DNA of 64,000 nt from Litomosoides sigmodontis (GCA_963070105.1 OY718805.1:2254001-2318000); one strand, 5' to 3'; positions 13,357 through 26,645 are shown, counted from the first letter of the stretch. Notes: generated by a model from the letters alone, not told the origin. Numbers and translations: made by a program.

Positions 13357-14254
13357 TTACTTTGAATTCTTTTTCAGTAATATCATAGTAGCAGGTTTAG
13401 AGTTCAGCACTATTTTATGAATTGGTGGCTCGTCCACTGTGCACATTAGATTAGGATCAACAACCACTACAATAATTATTAATATGACACGAATGTAATC
13501 TACCTCTCGTTCGACTTTCCCCTCTTCAGATATTTTGAGTGCTGATAGGAAATCATCTTAGATTACTAATTTTGAATTTGATTAAATTGTGCTTTAGCAA
13601 CACATAATGTTGGGTCTATATGAATTAAATCGCATGATACCTCGAAATTTGTCATAAGCTTTCCCCATGACTTTTCCTCTTTCACTGACCATTGATTTTA
13701 TTTGTAACAGCATTTTTAACGGAGGTTGCTCACGCCAGGAATTGTAATCATTAGGACGTCGCCAAATTAAAGTGCATTCTCCAGTATCAAAAGCTTTGAT
13801 TAATCCAGATGCTTTCGGAATTGCCTGGTGATGTAACAGTTGACAAAATCCCAATTTATAACCTCATTTTCTGATTTTGATTAGCAAAATATTGGAAACG
13901 TTTGCACGTAATGACGTATGCATCATAAAAATGTTCAATGTTTAGAAAAGCTTGCAAAGTACGCGCTTGCCGTTAAAACTGTAATTGTTATTTCATGTAA
14001 TCTAACGAAGTGTAACACTTTTTTCGGTGTGAAGTGTTACCAAAAAAAGCAGTAGCCAATGGATCTCATCAGTGGAACTTAAAATTTAAAAAAACAACGG
14101 AAAATTTTCCTTTCACTTTCAATATTACGTTACCTGTATATTTTCACTAACACCTTTAATAGTCCAATCCACCAATCGTTTGCTATTGTTACAAAGTAAA
14201 AATTTAACTCGTGCAAGATTCGGCTGCGTTTTGTCACGTGCAAACATTACAACA
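13357..14254 (-). CDS. MSP-domain protein without tail anchor (5' exon unresolved)
   Basis: Paralogue of the gene at 9905-12012 with the same exon plan: 14134-14254 (121 bases, equal to the paralogue's second exon), 13641-13824 (184 against 178) and 13357-13466, ending in TAA 13357-13359. Shared features are ArgValLysPheLeuLeuCysAsnAsnSerLys, then TrpThrIleLys, then LeuIleTrpArgArgPro. The C-terminus stops shortly after the MSP domain with a Lys-rich end, so there is no membrane segment and the protein should be soluble. The first exon was not found. A short start at about 14573-14587 resembles the paralogue's first exon but has no usable donor in the right phase. It may have an unrecognised 5' exon or be decaying. 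The MSP-domain assignment is by pattern. Confidence 0.65.
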
Positions 14255-15728
14255 CTGTTTTAAAAAAAATTGCATAAAAGGAAGCATTTCGTTCGTTCTT
14301 CCTTCCCACAGTGTTCATGCAGTTGGCGTAGCTACGTGATAGTTTTACTGATAGTTTTCGCAAGTTAAGTAATAACACGATGAGTACCAATACATCGCAT
14401 AAAACTAATAGAATGCGACACAATCACAGTTTCACTACAGTATTCCAGCCGTATCAATGAATGATTGTTACTACTATAGCGTACACAAATACCATTCCCT
14501 GTGACTTACTTGTATTTTCCTTTTTCCAATTCCGTATACATACCTTTTTCCGTCGTACCTATAGGTATGATATCACGACCATGATCGTGGTCATATGTCG
14601 CACTGAAATGACAACTATAATCAGAGGAAACAGCTCTAAAACTCGGAATATTTTCTGCTTGATATTAAAAAAATTTTTTTTTTTTGGAGTAGAATAAATC
14701 ATCCATTACAGTGTCCGATAACAGGATATCTATTCAAGCAACCATCGCAAAACGAAATGCCATATGTGTAGGACCATAATTTACATCTATTCCTGGCGTA
14801 ACTATTGGTAATAATTGTAACCGTTGAAATGAATATCACAACGATAAAACTTACTTAATAGAAACAGCCATAAATGCCCACTAAACTACAATAATGAATC
14901 ATTCATACATTTTGATATATATATGTACCTACCCGACTCATTTGCATAATTACAAAATAATATTTTCTCATTTTGTTTCCACTGAATACATAGTTTGCTT
15001 GTCCCGTAGGCTTGTTGAAGAAGCATCGATGGCCTACTGGTTATCGAAGCTATCTTACGTCCAAGATTTCGAGTATAATATGCTTTTGTATCAATTGAAT
15101 GTGAAATTATAACTGCAAGTCAGTCTTCATACATCATTCCTGCAATATCGATGATAAGAAGTACTGGTCATTAGAACAACAATTTGTAGGTTTCCTTCGA
15201 GTATTGTAATTCATCCCAATATTTCTACATGATTAATTGCCCCATCAATACGTTCGGAATGTAAGGGTGAGGAGTACTTGTACTTGAGAAGACAAAAACG
15301 CTAAGACAAAGATGTAAAGATTGTAAATGTAAAGATTACGTAAATTAAAGATTGTAAATGTAAAGATGCAAATGTAAAGATTAAATGTAAAGATATTAAG
15401 ATGAAAAATTACGTGATCTTGTGCCAACAAGATTCTGTTAATCCATACGGAAATAATTTCACTCCATAAAGCAATACTGAATTAAACTAATCAACAAGAC
15501 AAACCCCAACTTGAAAATGAACACGGTAATGGTGTCATCGCGTACCGGTATAGTTTGAGACGTAATGGAGAAAAAGCGACGCGGGCGGCAAGAAAGTTTC
15601 CGGCACGTGGTTGCACTTTACTACATGCGTGAAGTGTGCTTTTGCTGTTCTCTGTTCATCGGTTAGCATTTCATGTATCGTTGGGGAAATATTATTCGAA
15701 ACATTTAGCAAACGTTTTACTAATTGTA
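14255..15728. other. Region between the MSP-domain gene and NOC2
   Basis: Divergent interval that should contain the NOC2 promoter and perhaps the missing first exon of the MSP-domain gene. It holds a degenerate minisatellite at 15311-15395. The sequence acatttag at about 15705-15712, 17 bases before the NOC2 ATG, could serve as a spliced-leader acceptor. Confidence 0.5.
15311..15395. repeat. Degenerate minisatellite (TGTAAAGAT/TGTAAA units)
   Basis: About 85 bases built from imperfect copies of TGTAAAGATTGTAAA with partial units, visible as repeated AAAGAT and GTAAATG steps. It lies in the NOC2 upstream region. A short minus-strand open frame here is low-complexity and follows the repeat. 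Confidence 0.85.
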
Positions 15729-18700
15729 ATGACAAACGTGAACAATATCGGTCAAAAGAATACGAAAACACGGAAGAGGGAAGGAAACACTACGCTTCAG
15801 ACGTTGTCAAAGCGAAGAAAGAAGTTAAAAAACGAAAAGATAGATGAGGATTCGGAATTTGACGGTAAATTTGTTGTCATATTTCATGTATTATTATACA
15901 ATGATTGTCATAATTATACTTTATTATTACGTCGCTCACTTGTATGACTTATCAGATAACTCTCAAGAGCTGTATTCCACTGTCGTTTAACGTAACTTTT
16001 GACTTATTACTTCCAGATTTAGAGGATATTACACCATCCAGCCACAAAAAGCAACTAAGCGAACTTGCTAAGAAAGATCCGAAATTTTACAAATTTCTGA
16101 AAGAACAAGAATCTGACCTATTACGGTTTGACGAATCGGATTCTGAAGTTGAAGAAGGTAAACTTTTTTGCAAAATGTTTCGAATTCTTATCTTTTTGTA
16201 ATTGTTTTCGTGTATGATTTTCTGAAGTAATCTTTGCGTGCATTTCGTGTATGTAGCAGTTAATATAAAGATATAAGAAAAAACCTTGTTTCCAAATTTT
16301 TATTGCTGCCCTTAAATTAGCCTACTTTCAAATGGCTTAAGGCACTTAAGTTTGTCTTGTGTTAGTTCCTTCAAGGAAGAAACCATAAGCATTGTAATTT
16401 TCATAGATCCGCCTCATGAAGAAGGTGATGGTGAAAGCGAAATATCGGAAGAAGATGGCGATCTGCGGAGAGATTCAACAGGAAGGAAGATAATCGATCT
16501 GAATTTTGTAACTATTTTACGAAATTCGTTTCTAGAAAAGGTTACTTTTTCTAATTCGGAATTCATTATTACCACCCATAACATCCATTACTGCTTGGGG
16601 AAGAGTCGTGAATCGAACACTCTTCTCAATTCTGCTTAGTAGGCTTAAAAAATTAAATCGAGATGGCGTGTTCAGTGTAGCACTTTATCATAATTGTGGT
16701 TGGACATATTACCTGCATTCATTTATTTATCGGAAAGTGCTTTTTTTTGAAAAGCAATGTATCCATGATTTTTTTTCAACATTTATGCATTTTTTTAAAG
16801 GAGCAATTGGAACTGCCAGTAATTCATCAGATGGTTGCCGCATTTACGGCATGTGTGGCACGTGTCGGTGCAGATATTAAACGACCAAGTTATGTCATTA
16901 ACGACAGTTCTGTGTTTGAAGAAGTTGTACGAATGTGCTTCGCATATCTAGGCAAAGCTTTGCTTACATTAATGGGTGATATCAAGACAGACGTAGATGA
17001 TGAAGAGCAGGATTCAAATGTCAAGAGAGTTGGGAAGTATACGAAAAAGCAATACCGGTGCTGGAAAAAGCACGGTGATTTGATAAAATCCTATCTTCAT
17101 GCTCTCTTACAGGTAATTTATTTTCGTAATTTACAGGTTGAAAGTTAGAGCAGAGTGACGTATGAAATTAACGCTGTAGCGCACTGCGAATTTGTTGCTG
17201 CTGTTATGTGTAATAGTGTGTCAGGATCCATTTACACATTGGCATCAAGTTACACAGCGGTAATGGATTAAGAGTGGAGAATCGGCCCAAAGTTTTCATT
17301 GCTAACTTTTCTGATATTTCAAATTGTTTGTCGTAGGGCTTACAGATGTAATATCATGGTATTAAAATGAAATATAAGTTAAAACACGTCTTACCGACTA
17401 TATATGTAATATGGTCAAGCTACCATGAAACTTGGATGATAAACCGTTTGTGTATTACTGATTCGTGCTAAAAAATGGGAGGTATCTGCTCATTAAAATT
17501 TGCTTTCCACAGTCTCATATTTATGAATTACAGTTTTTGAACGAAATCCAGACACCAACTGTCACTGTATGTACTTTGCGTGCAGTTACTGATTTGCTTC
17601 AATTATACACTCATTTCCCGAAACTTACTCGAAATCTTACAAAGGTCAGTTAAGTCTCCCCAAACAGGATTCATTTACCGTTGCAAATTTTAAGATTGAA
17701 TTTGATATCGTAATTGATTTGTTTTCATATACTTTTCAATCAGCTTTTGGAATTGTATTTGAAAATTATAAATGAACTTCGATTAAGAAGATTAATTTAT
17801 TTCAGACAGTGATTAAAATTTGGAGTCGCCGTGCAGCTGAATGTCGTGTAGTAGCTTTCTTAGCTCTTTCTAAACTGATCAGAATGCAGAGAAGTAGTTT
17901 TCCCACTGTAATCAAGGTTAGAGATTGTTAGTTGGTTTTAAATCATGTGTAACAGATTATTCGATGCATTCAATGCATTAGCTGCTTCGTTTGCAAGTAA
18001 CTTAGCAGGAGGTGTTTGGAGGAAGTTATAAAAAGCCATAGAAATCATACGATACTGCATTACATATCTGATGTTGCTTTAAACATTATAAGAATAGAAT
18101 TTTTTAAGTTTTGTAAAAAAAGCATGAGATGCATTGGAAATCAAATTTTGCTATAGTTTCATTGAAAGGTTTTTTAGCGATGTTATTTGGAATATGTAAT
18201 AAATGCTCGGGATGTAAAAGCAGAGTCATGGCTTCTGATTGTATTTATGCAAAAATCTTTCGCCGAACTGTGTATGACATATCCTGAAGTGGCATATCAA
18301 TATTCATTCGTGTATATTAGGCAGACAGCAATACATCTGAGAAATGCAATGATAGCTAAACGAAAGGTTGCTTATTTAGTTTCTGGACTAATTTTTCATT
18401 GTTAATTTGACGGTAAGGTCGGTTCGGTGATCATTTATGACACTGAGATTCTATTCTTATATAAAAGATTGGTGAAGCAAATAACTAATGACTGTTTGAA
18501 AAAAATTATTTTAATGAAAGCGAATTTAATCGGTTGTACAAGAGCAAAATGGATGTACTGGAAGATTTTGAAGTTTTACTGTTTAATTTAGGTCCTGCAG
18601 TAAGTTCTTATTTCAGGATCTTATCCAAACTGTTTACAATTGGCAATTCATACAGTGTCTATATCTCTGGAGTCAGGTGATTGTGAAAGCTCATGGTCAT

Positions 18701-21057
18701 ATCAACAAAAAGGAGGATCCTTCTGGAATCAAGGAGCTTGATTACCCATTATGTCAAATTGTAATCTCCTCAATGAAGTATGTGCTCAATATTTTTACCA
18801 GTATATTCTCTGTTTGAAACCTATTATAACAAAGATATCATTTAATATTCGTTGTTACGCTCTTACTGTTAAAGCATGTGCTAATTCTCAGCAAAGCTAT
18901 TAGTGGTAGTTTACAGAATGGATAATTGTAAATTTAAAAAATGAAAACAGTTAATTCAATCCAGATGCAATTTCTATAGAAAAATTCTTTTTAGACTTTT
19001 TCCATCGCTGAAATATTTCCCACTACGATTGCACTGCCTTCGGATACTGCTTGTTATACAACAGAATTGTCATACCTACATCCCAACTTTATCACTTGCT
19101 GTCGAGGTTCCTTTTTCATTATTAGCTTTACTTTGTTGCGGCTATGGAATTTATGGGATGCCAGAAACTTTCTAAGTAGTAAAGAAGGTTAAAAACGCTT
19201 TTTTGGTGACATTTGGTTGTTTGCGAGAACTCATTAAAAGTATCATGATCTACTTATGATTTTCGAGATCGTAAGGCACGTAAATTTAAAAGTCTAAATG
19301 CCAAAAACGTAAGTGACTATTTGAACTCAGGAGATGATTTTTCTGTTTCAGTCGACAAAAAGTTGCTTCCATCAAATTGTAATAGAAGTGAGTAAATAAT
19401 TTCAGTTACTATATGATGCACTTCTGATGCTGAGAAAGAAACCCAATAAAGAAAAAGCAACGCAGAAAGGTATCGACATGAGATGCACACTTAAGGTATA
19501 ATTGTGTTTTGTGTGTGAATTTTCATTTCCATGAAAGTGAAATCTTATCACAAAGGATGGCAACTCGTAGAATTTATTTTTCCATTCATCATAAAACTGT
19601 GTGATAACAAGTATTTGTTATCACACAGTTTAAAATATACTGCTTGTTGATTGAAAACCTGAATGAATGTATTTTTCAGGTTTCCGCTGCACATATTGAT
19701 GATGCCGGGTTTCGTCAAGTAGCTTTAGAAGAATTATTCAGGATTCACCTTGAAGCGGCTCACATCGTACAAAAGAGCTGTGCTTTTGCGGACATTGTCA
19801 TTCCGATAAATCATGAGGTATGTATATTTAATGAAAACAAATCAGTTTTGGTTAGACCTGTGACTAAAGAAACCAAAAAAAAAACAGAAAATAGCTGATA
19901 CCTATTGCCTCAGAGAATAACTTTTAAACTTTCTTTAATTTTGTGTTTCTCACTGTTTCCGTTCGTTGTAATAATTTTTGGAAAAACTGAAATACTCCCC
20001 AGTTTCCTAAGGTCTAATGATTATTTGTCTGTTTAGTCGTTTTTCAGTTTTCATCTTTCCCTTCTTTTCAGATTAAGTTATTCTCCAAGAATTGTCGCAA
20101 TACAGAGTTTTCACGACTGTTCAAATCATTAGAAACAACGTTACAGGAGCAGGCCGCTTATACAAGAAGAATCTTGGATAGTGCAAATGTAGATCTAACT
20201 AATGAAGCACTAATGGTATGTTTATATATAGACTAACAAGTACAGCATTCTAGAGTTAATTCTTATTCTTTGCAATTGTGAGGAAAATACTGTGATGTTA
20301 AGAGTTTTTTATCTCTTACATTCTTTGTTTTATTTCTTTTCAATTGCTAGAGGGTTATTTCAAGGTGATGTTGATCATATTTGTTGCAGTATATCTATTA
20401 CAGAAGCAGTTGGAGAGACGCTTGCAAGCTGCAGATGCTCCGTTAACAAAATTTTACGATTCATGGCAAAAAATATGGAAGTTGAAAGAAGATCCAAGCA
20501 CTGTGATAGATGTTAGTTTCAACGCTTTGTCCATATGTATGCTGAAAGTGAAATAATACCGTACCTTCCTTTAAAAACAATAAAATTCAAGTTAATGAAA
20601 GAATTAAAACACCGCCTTAAGGTTAATTCGAATAGTTCATTAAAATCGACCCTTTGCAGACGAAACCTGTGCAGCAGCCTTCTCGCTCGAATCCTAAACA
20701 GAAGCCTACACCAGTGAAAACAAAAGCGACAGTTGCAGTAAAAGCCGATGAAATAGCAGTAAATTGTTTTGCAAACTTTTGGAATTTGAAATGGAGATTT
20801 CAAAATTATAATGTGGACCATTAAATTCTACTTTGTAAAGGATATAATTAGTTTGGTCCTGCACATCTGAATTTGAATTTTTGTGTTTGCCTTTTTTATG
20901 CGGTCTTTATTAAGTGTTTTTTTATATTACGTACATCTTTTTCCAGGTGAAAAAAAGCAGTGCGACGCGTGCAAAGCGGAAATCTGAAAGAAGCATAGTG
21001 ACTAATGAAGAGGACGATATTCTGGAAGACTTAGTGCTTTCCGATGCTGAAGATTGA
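15729..21057 (+). CDS. noc2: NOC2 family nucleolar complex protein 2
   Basis: NOC2 works with NOC1 and NOC3 in nucleolar assembly and export of the large ribosomal subunit. Exons: 15729-15864, 16017-16157, 16407-16540, 16801-17112, 17534-17644, 17806-17916, 18178-18366, 18617-18777, 18995-19106, 19406-19495, 19680-19817, 20072-20215, 20404-20511, 20660-20758, 20947-21057, totalling 2097 bases and 698 residues, with all phases consistent. The N-terminus is basic, followed by the conserved LeuAspProLysPheTyrLysPheLeu-type block (AspProLysPheTyrLysPheLeuLysGlu) and an acidic stretch. The core holds AlaTyrGlnTyrSerPheValTyrIleArgGln, IleHisLeuArgAsnAla and ValTyrAsnTrpGln, all typical of NOC2. 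The C-terminus has a basic linker and ends in an acidic AspLeuValLeuSerAspAlaGluAsp, as in the human protein. The ATG at 15729 is the only in-frame start before the conserved region. Confidence 0.95.
19594..19631. repeat. Perfect 17 bp inverted repeat with 4-base loop in a NOC2 intron
   Basis: Arms 19594-19610 and 19615-19631 are exact reverse complements around GTAT. It lies in the intron between exons 19406-19495 and 19680-19817, 48 bases upstream of the 3' splice site. It would form a stable RNA hairpin close to the branch region. Without relatives elsewhere in the window I cannot say whether it is a transposon remnant or functional. Confidence 0.85.
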
Positions 21058-21530
21058 CTTCGGTGAAGTTAACAGTGTTGTTGTTATTGTTTTTAAAGAT
21101 TTTATAAATTATCAAATGACGTCTTACTAACAGGTACAAAATTACAGCGAAGGCACAGATTCGTTTTAAATGGTCTCCTTTAAAAAAAATGCTTTATAAA
21201 CATATATGATAGAATTGGACGAGAGATTAAGTGAACTAGGATAAATGGATAGAACGCTGGAATATCGAAACAAGCAAAACTTTGGAAAGTTCATATCTTT
21301 AATTTATTGAGTATTTGTTGGTTTTTTTCCCAGCTCCTATACGAGAGTATGACTACATATCCCCCCAGTTTCAATCTTTTGTATTTCTCCCAAATTCATA
21401 AAGAGGTGTGACAGAACACAACTACCTTGCTTGGACAAGTTAGGATAAAAAATATTAGCCGCTACCTTCGGATAAATAGTGATTAGTAAAACATGTAGTG
21501 CAATATATATGTGCTAGGCTTTCACATCCT
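21058..21530. other. Convergent intergenic region between NOC2 and glutathione synthetase
   Basis: 473 bases between two stop codons on opposite strands, so it should hold both 3' untranslated regions. No coding signal or RNA seen. Confidence 0.6.
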
Positions 21531-24500
21531 TCAAAATAAATAAGGCGAATCGATGACTGCGGCACCAATGGCTACCCCTCCCTTGTCGACGTCTTTGCTC
21601 TTACTTCGGATGATATGTCCACTAACGCAGTTCTTCATGACATTCTCTACTGCGATGTCATTAACAGATGGTGATCCGTAGAGAAAAGCATAAATTCCTA
21701 ATTCCCCCACCACATCCATTAGAACCGGTTCCTGCTGTGGACGAATCACGTAGTTCTGAAATGTTGTTGAGTAATACTAGATCGTTTTCTATTAGCATAA
21801 ATATTTAAATCGGTCAGACATGAACACTTTAAAATATCCTTTTACCTTTACGACCACAGGTTTGATACGTTCCATAATTATATGTGCTGCCATTTCATCC
21901 TTACTCATTGCTTTCAATTTTTCCGCAATATCTTTCCCATAATAATTACCACTTCCGCCTTCCAGTTGAGGTTTCAAGACGAACTTTTCCGGATGTGCAA
22001 TTGCGTCCTAAAAATGGAAGATCATTTTTGTATTATTTACTTCAGGTATCGTTAGAAATTTTGACACACACTGAGAATTAAATTAACAATCAGAGCAGCG
22101 CCTATGTTGTTCAGCTTGAGTGTAATCAGTAATAAAATGGAACTGGTATAATACGGCTATTAATACAGACAGAAAAAAATGTCAAATCAAATGTGGATAT
22201 TCTACTAGTTCTAGATCGCTCCGTTAAAAACCGTCGAATATTGTGCTTGAAGTGCAAAATACCTGAAAAGCTTACCTGGACTACCTTTCGTGTTTTATCG
22301 TCATCATTTTCCAATCCCCACATACCAGCAAATGTTTCTCGAATTCTGGCACACAAGCTATTATCAGTAATGTACTTTTCCAGGACACCATTTTCAGACA
22401 AAACCTGCAAAAATGATGCGAACAATATTGCATGAAGCAATTCTGCCAGATCAGATAAGAATGGCTAGAAATTTCACCTGCTGTACTTTTTTTGTATTTG
22501 CCAACTGCAGACCAATCCATGGACATTTTACTGCATCAGACAATTCAATGATACGACGAGCAGTCCACTCTATTTCCGTCGGATAGTTGCTTGGTGAGTA
22601 ACCGGTTCGAAAATATACAACTGCTACACGCCACTTGTTGTCCAATAAAAGATGATGATTGGCTTTGTTAACTTTTAATCTTCAAAACCACAAAGATTTA
22701 AAGGAAACTTTTACTGAAAAAATATAAAAATCAAACAGACAAATGTGCTTTCTCAACTCAGCAAATTTCTTTAATATATGAGAAATAGCTCTAAAGTATT
22801 TAAGGGATGAACACTAAATGATTATCAAACAAACGAGGATATTTCATATAAATGAAATAGCGATAGTATTTTACTCGCTTAGTTATTTTCAAATGGTGGT
22901 AGAAGGCTTAAAATTAAGGAAGCTGTCATTACATGAAATTCATTTCACCTCTTTGCACCATCAGTTAATGTGATGCGAAAACACTTTGCGCTTCTACTAC
23001 TGAGTTCGTCAATGCGATATTCCACATGTCTTTGATCGATTTGGTTTTGATTAGCATCTTCAACCACGAATAATACAATTGCTTCTGGTACTCCATAATC
23101 ATTCCTAAGTTGAGTGAAGTTCGCAGAAAGCAATAAGTTTCATGTAAATATTTGCTGTTTCAACCTGTGCCTGTTTTATAGAGCAACACCGTCACAGTGA
23201 ATGATCGGAGATTCCACTGATCATGCAAATTTTTTATTGCACGAAAACATTCTAGCCAAACTTTACCAAACAAATTGATATTCACCACGCTTCGCAGATT
23301 CCTCTCGCAATTGTGACTGTTGGATGATTATCTGGAATAGCTTTTCCAACAATTTCATTAGGCAACTGTAACGTCTCCAGGTTCCTTTTATGCATACAAG
23401 TAACACGTTCCGCATGTGAGCCCATGCTTGCTGCTATATTGTTTACTTCAATCTGAAGTTCCCATTTTTTTTTCAAGTAAAAGCTTCCTTTTGGACTTTA
23501 TTAGGGATATTTACATCCAAAAATTGAAGTAAAAAAAAATCTACAATTTATAACTTTAACAACACCTATTAAAGAAACGTGAGATAATCACTAATATCTC
23601 CAGCAACCCACCTAGCAGTAGTTTTAAGCAAAAATAAACGCAATAAACAGATTCATCAAGTGCTCTGTATGAACCTGTTTTAGAGAACGATTTCCGTGTG
23701 TATCTTCATGACACATGTAATCATTTCTCTGTATTAACAATGTCTTCTTTTGACAAAAGTCTGACATGCGAACCGCATTTAGAATTTCCACAAAATGCCT
23801 GGAAATGCTGACAAACCTTAGAAACAAACTTAAGATGTATATTCACATTTAAATATCTTGAACTTCGTGCAACTTACAGATTTTAGAAAAGAAATGCGTT
23901 GAGGAAATGCATAAAATTCTTAATCTTCTTATATTTTAAGGAAAGCGAAGCAAAAAATGACAGTTTACCTAGTGAAATCATCAGTTTTCACCACCTCGGC
24001 GTGTGATTTAATCAAGAAGTCGAAATCCCATGATATTCGAAAATATAACAAATTGAATGCCTGTAAATTCAAAACGGAATTAAACCATACGTTGACTATG
24101 GCTGACATAGGTAGAAATTGAAGCTATTCTGGGACAACCACATAACCACTTCAATTTTCAATCTTGCACTCGTAAGGGTAGATAAAGCAATTGCTGTTCG
24201 TCATTATAAGATAAAATAAAGGCTTAACACTCCTCAAGCGAAATGTGAAACCAAAAGCTTAACTGTCCTAAAACTGCAAAACTCTCCGTTAAATAGACAC
24301 TAATATGATTCTCTCAGCTTTGAGGAAAACAGTATTTTTTTTGAATTGTGTAAATTTTGAGGAATTTCCAACAGTACATTTTTATGTGGACAAGGAATTA
24401 ATATACCTGTTGAATATCTATAGCTTTCCGAAATAAGCTACAAGGAAACGGTGAAGGGAAGAGAGTACAAGGAGTTGTTTGGCATATATCACTACGATCG

Positions 24501-24814
24501 GTAGCTGCTGCCGTTCGCATCACCATACCATTCGCCTGCAACGAAGAATTGAACGATTTTATAAATGTTAGTAAGATTTAAATTTCTTTCCTTCTTCATT
24601 TCGTGAATTTCGACACTTAACATGCACTCAAACAAAAGTGAAACAAAAATATTGAAAGAGAAGGACCAATTAAAAAATGACTGTGAACGCTGACATGTGC
24701 CCAATCAACAGTATCCTCAACAAGCTGCTTGATCAATTTATCATCAATGATTTCCAATTTCGGGTAATATTCCAGCGTGGAATCACTGTCAACTTTGGCA
24801 CACATTTCATCCAT
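21531..24814 (-). CDS. gss: Glutathione synthetase (eukaryotic ATP-grasp type)
   Basis: Joins glycine to gamma-glutamylcysteine with ATP, the last step of glutathione synthesis, in the cytosol. Exons in gene order: 24695-24814, 24407-24535, 23969-24060, 23675-23798, 23286-23452, 22949-23104, 22478-22679, 22276-22404, 21846-22007, 21531-21755, totalling 1506 bases and 501 residues, slightly longer than the human enzyme (474). Landmarks: ValAspTrpAlaHis near residue 36, [39 protein letters not shown] at 385-391 and the C-terminal GlyGlyValAla...AspSerProTyr. The glycine-rich loop reads GluGlyGlySerGlyAsn where the human enzyme has GluGlyGlyGlyAsnAsn. ATATCAG just upstream of the ATG could be a spliced-leader acceptor. 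The gene converges on NOC2. Confidence 0.95.
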
Positions 24815-25980
24815 TTACTGATATTCCGGAACAACTAAATTCTACTACGACTCCTGTAATGAGCAAAAAAAAAATCATTAGATTGACATATGCAACAATA
24901 GAGAAAATCAGCACCAAAATTTTACATGTAATACAAATCACTGAAAAATATGGTACAATTACCTTAATTAACTTAGCACACATTATCACGTCATATTACA
25001 TGAAGCAATTTACATCACATCATTCACATTTTTAGTCCTTTTTTTACAACCTAAAATTGCTCCAAATAACGATATAGGGGGGTTCTTCCTGAACTATCTA
25101 ATGCTCAACGTCACTAATCATTAACAAGTTCACATCAAAAAAAAAGCGAAAATAAAACAACCATAGCTCAGCCTGATAAATACTTTGTGCATTCTTTCTT
25201 GTTGAATTTAACCATTAATTATATTTAGCTTCAAATATGAAACACTCATAGAAACACCTTTCCAGATTTTTCGTATCTTCCCTTCGAGCACTGTGAAAAT
25301 TCGAAGAATATTTTGAAAAGGATTGTTAAATTCTAATTTATTCGATAAAAATTTCACCGTTATAAACTTCAAAAAAAAAAAAAGGAAATATGTCAAACAG
25401 ACTGAAAGTGAAGAACGATGATAGACCAATACCATCGTACGAATCAATCGACCTCAATGACAATTTGAAAAAGAAATTTCCCAAAAGTGAGCCGTTTGAA
25501 AATTTTAACGCCTCAGTAAAATATCACTTTTAGAGCATTAGAAAAAAATAACCATTGATCAGAAGTTGCACCAATGAGTGATTGTAGATTTGGTCATCGA
25601 AGAATGGACAACACAGGCGTGTGCACTGACCGCGTCCTCATTTTTAACTATTCAAACTTTCCCTAAACTTTCTCAATTCAAGACAAGTGGTTTAATAATT
25701 GAAGAAATACTAAAAGCTGAAACTAGTTTCTATGAGATTCTTTGTACTTAACACTCTCTCTTTCATCCGAAAAATTATCAGTAAAGAGAAGTGACCGATC
25801 GTTGTGACCTCGGATACTACACAGAGCAGCGGTACTGCTAGAGAGAAAAGACAGGTGTGAGAGTGGAAGATACCTGTTCCACAAATGATCAAATGCTGTC
25901 TTCGGCTTCATCGAGCAGAGCGTAAAATCACAAATCCAAAAATCCGATAGATTGCACAGCACAGCAGCTGCTTTGATAAT

Positions 25981-26057
25981 TCTTTCACTCTTTACCTCCC
26001 TCTCTTTCATTTCACTCTTTACCTCCCTCTTTCTCTCGCCCTCGCTCTCCCTCTCAC
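25981..26057. repeat. Pyrimidine-rich direct repeat
   Basis: TTTCACTCTTTACCTCCCTC occurs twice in succession, followed by more CTCTC-rich sequence. The minus-strand open frame here (GluArgGlu/LysSerGlu repeats) follows from the repeat and is not supported as a protein. Confidence 0.8.
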
Positions 26058-26645
26058 TATGTGCATTTCTTTTCATTTCGTTTACATTTTTGTTTTGTAA
26101 AAAATAAAATGCTACAACGTGATCACACATAAATGGTATCCGATAGGCTCAAAATGTTTTGGTGAATTAAAATCCAGGTAATTAAAGTCCTGAAAATAAA
26201 AAAGCTTTCGAAATCAACAATGAAACAATTACAATAAAAACTATAACGCCCAAAAGCTATAACTATAACTATAACAAAAGCTATAACTTCAATTATTTTC
26301 AAATTTTTTTTTGAAAAAAAAAATGAATAATTTCAATAATGCTTAATGATAACTGCAATTATTTTAAAATAATTTTTTTTTAAAAATAATTTCACCAATG
26401 CTTAATGAATTGTAAAGTAAATAAATGCTGTTTAGCTTGTTGATAGAGTGAATGCGTTTCTTTTCACTCCAATTAAACTGATTTTCTTGCAAACAATTGC
26501 TGCAGATAGGGCTAGAAGAATTTTAGCATCAATTAGTGAAACTAACGCTCCCTGAAAATGCCCCAATTCTAGGTCATCTCATAAATGAGATGACCGCTGC
26601 TCGACCTTTTTTCCTTTTGATCCCTCGCAACATTACGACCGTTCG

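Noticed and set aside
25723..26130. 135-residue minus-strand frame rich in Glu, Lys and Arg
   Set aside because: Its distinctive part is a reading of a pyrimidine-rich direct repeat; no conserved segment or splice partner.
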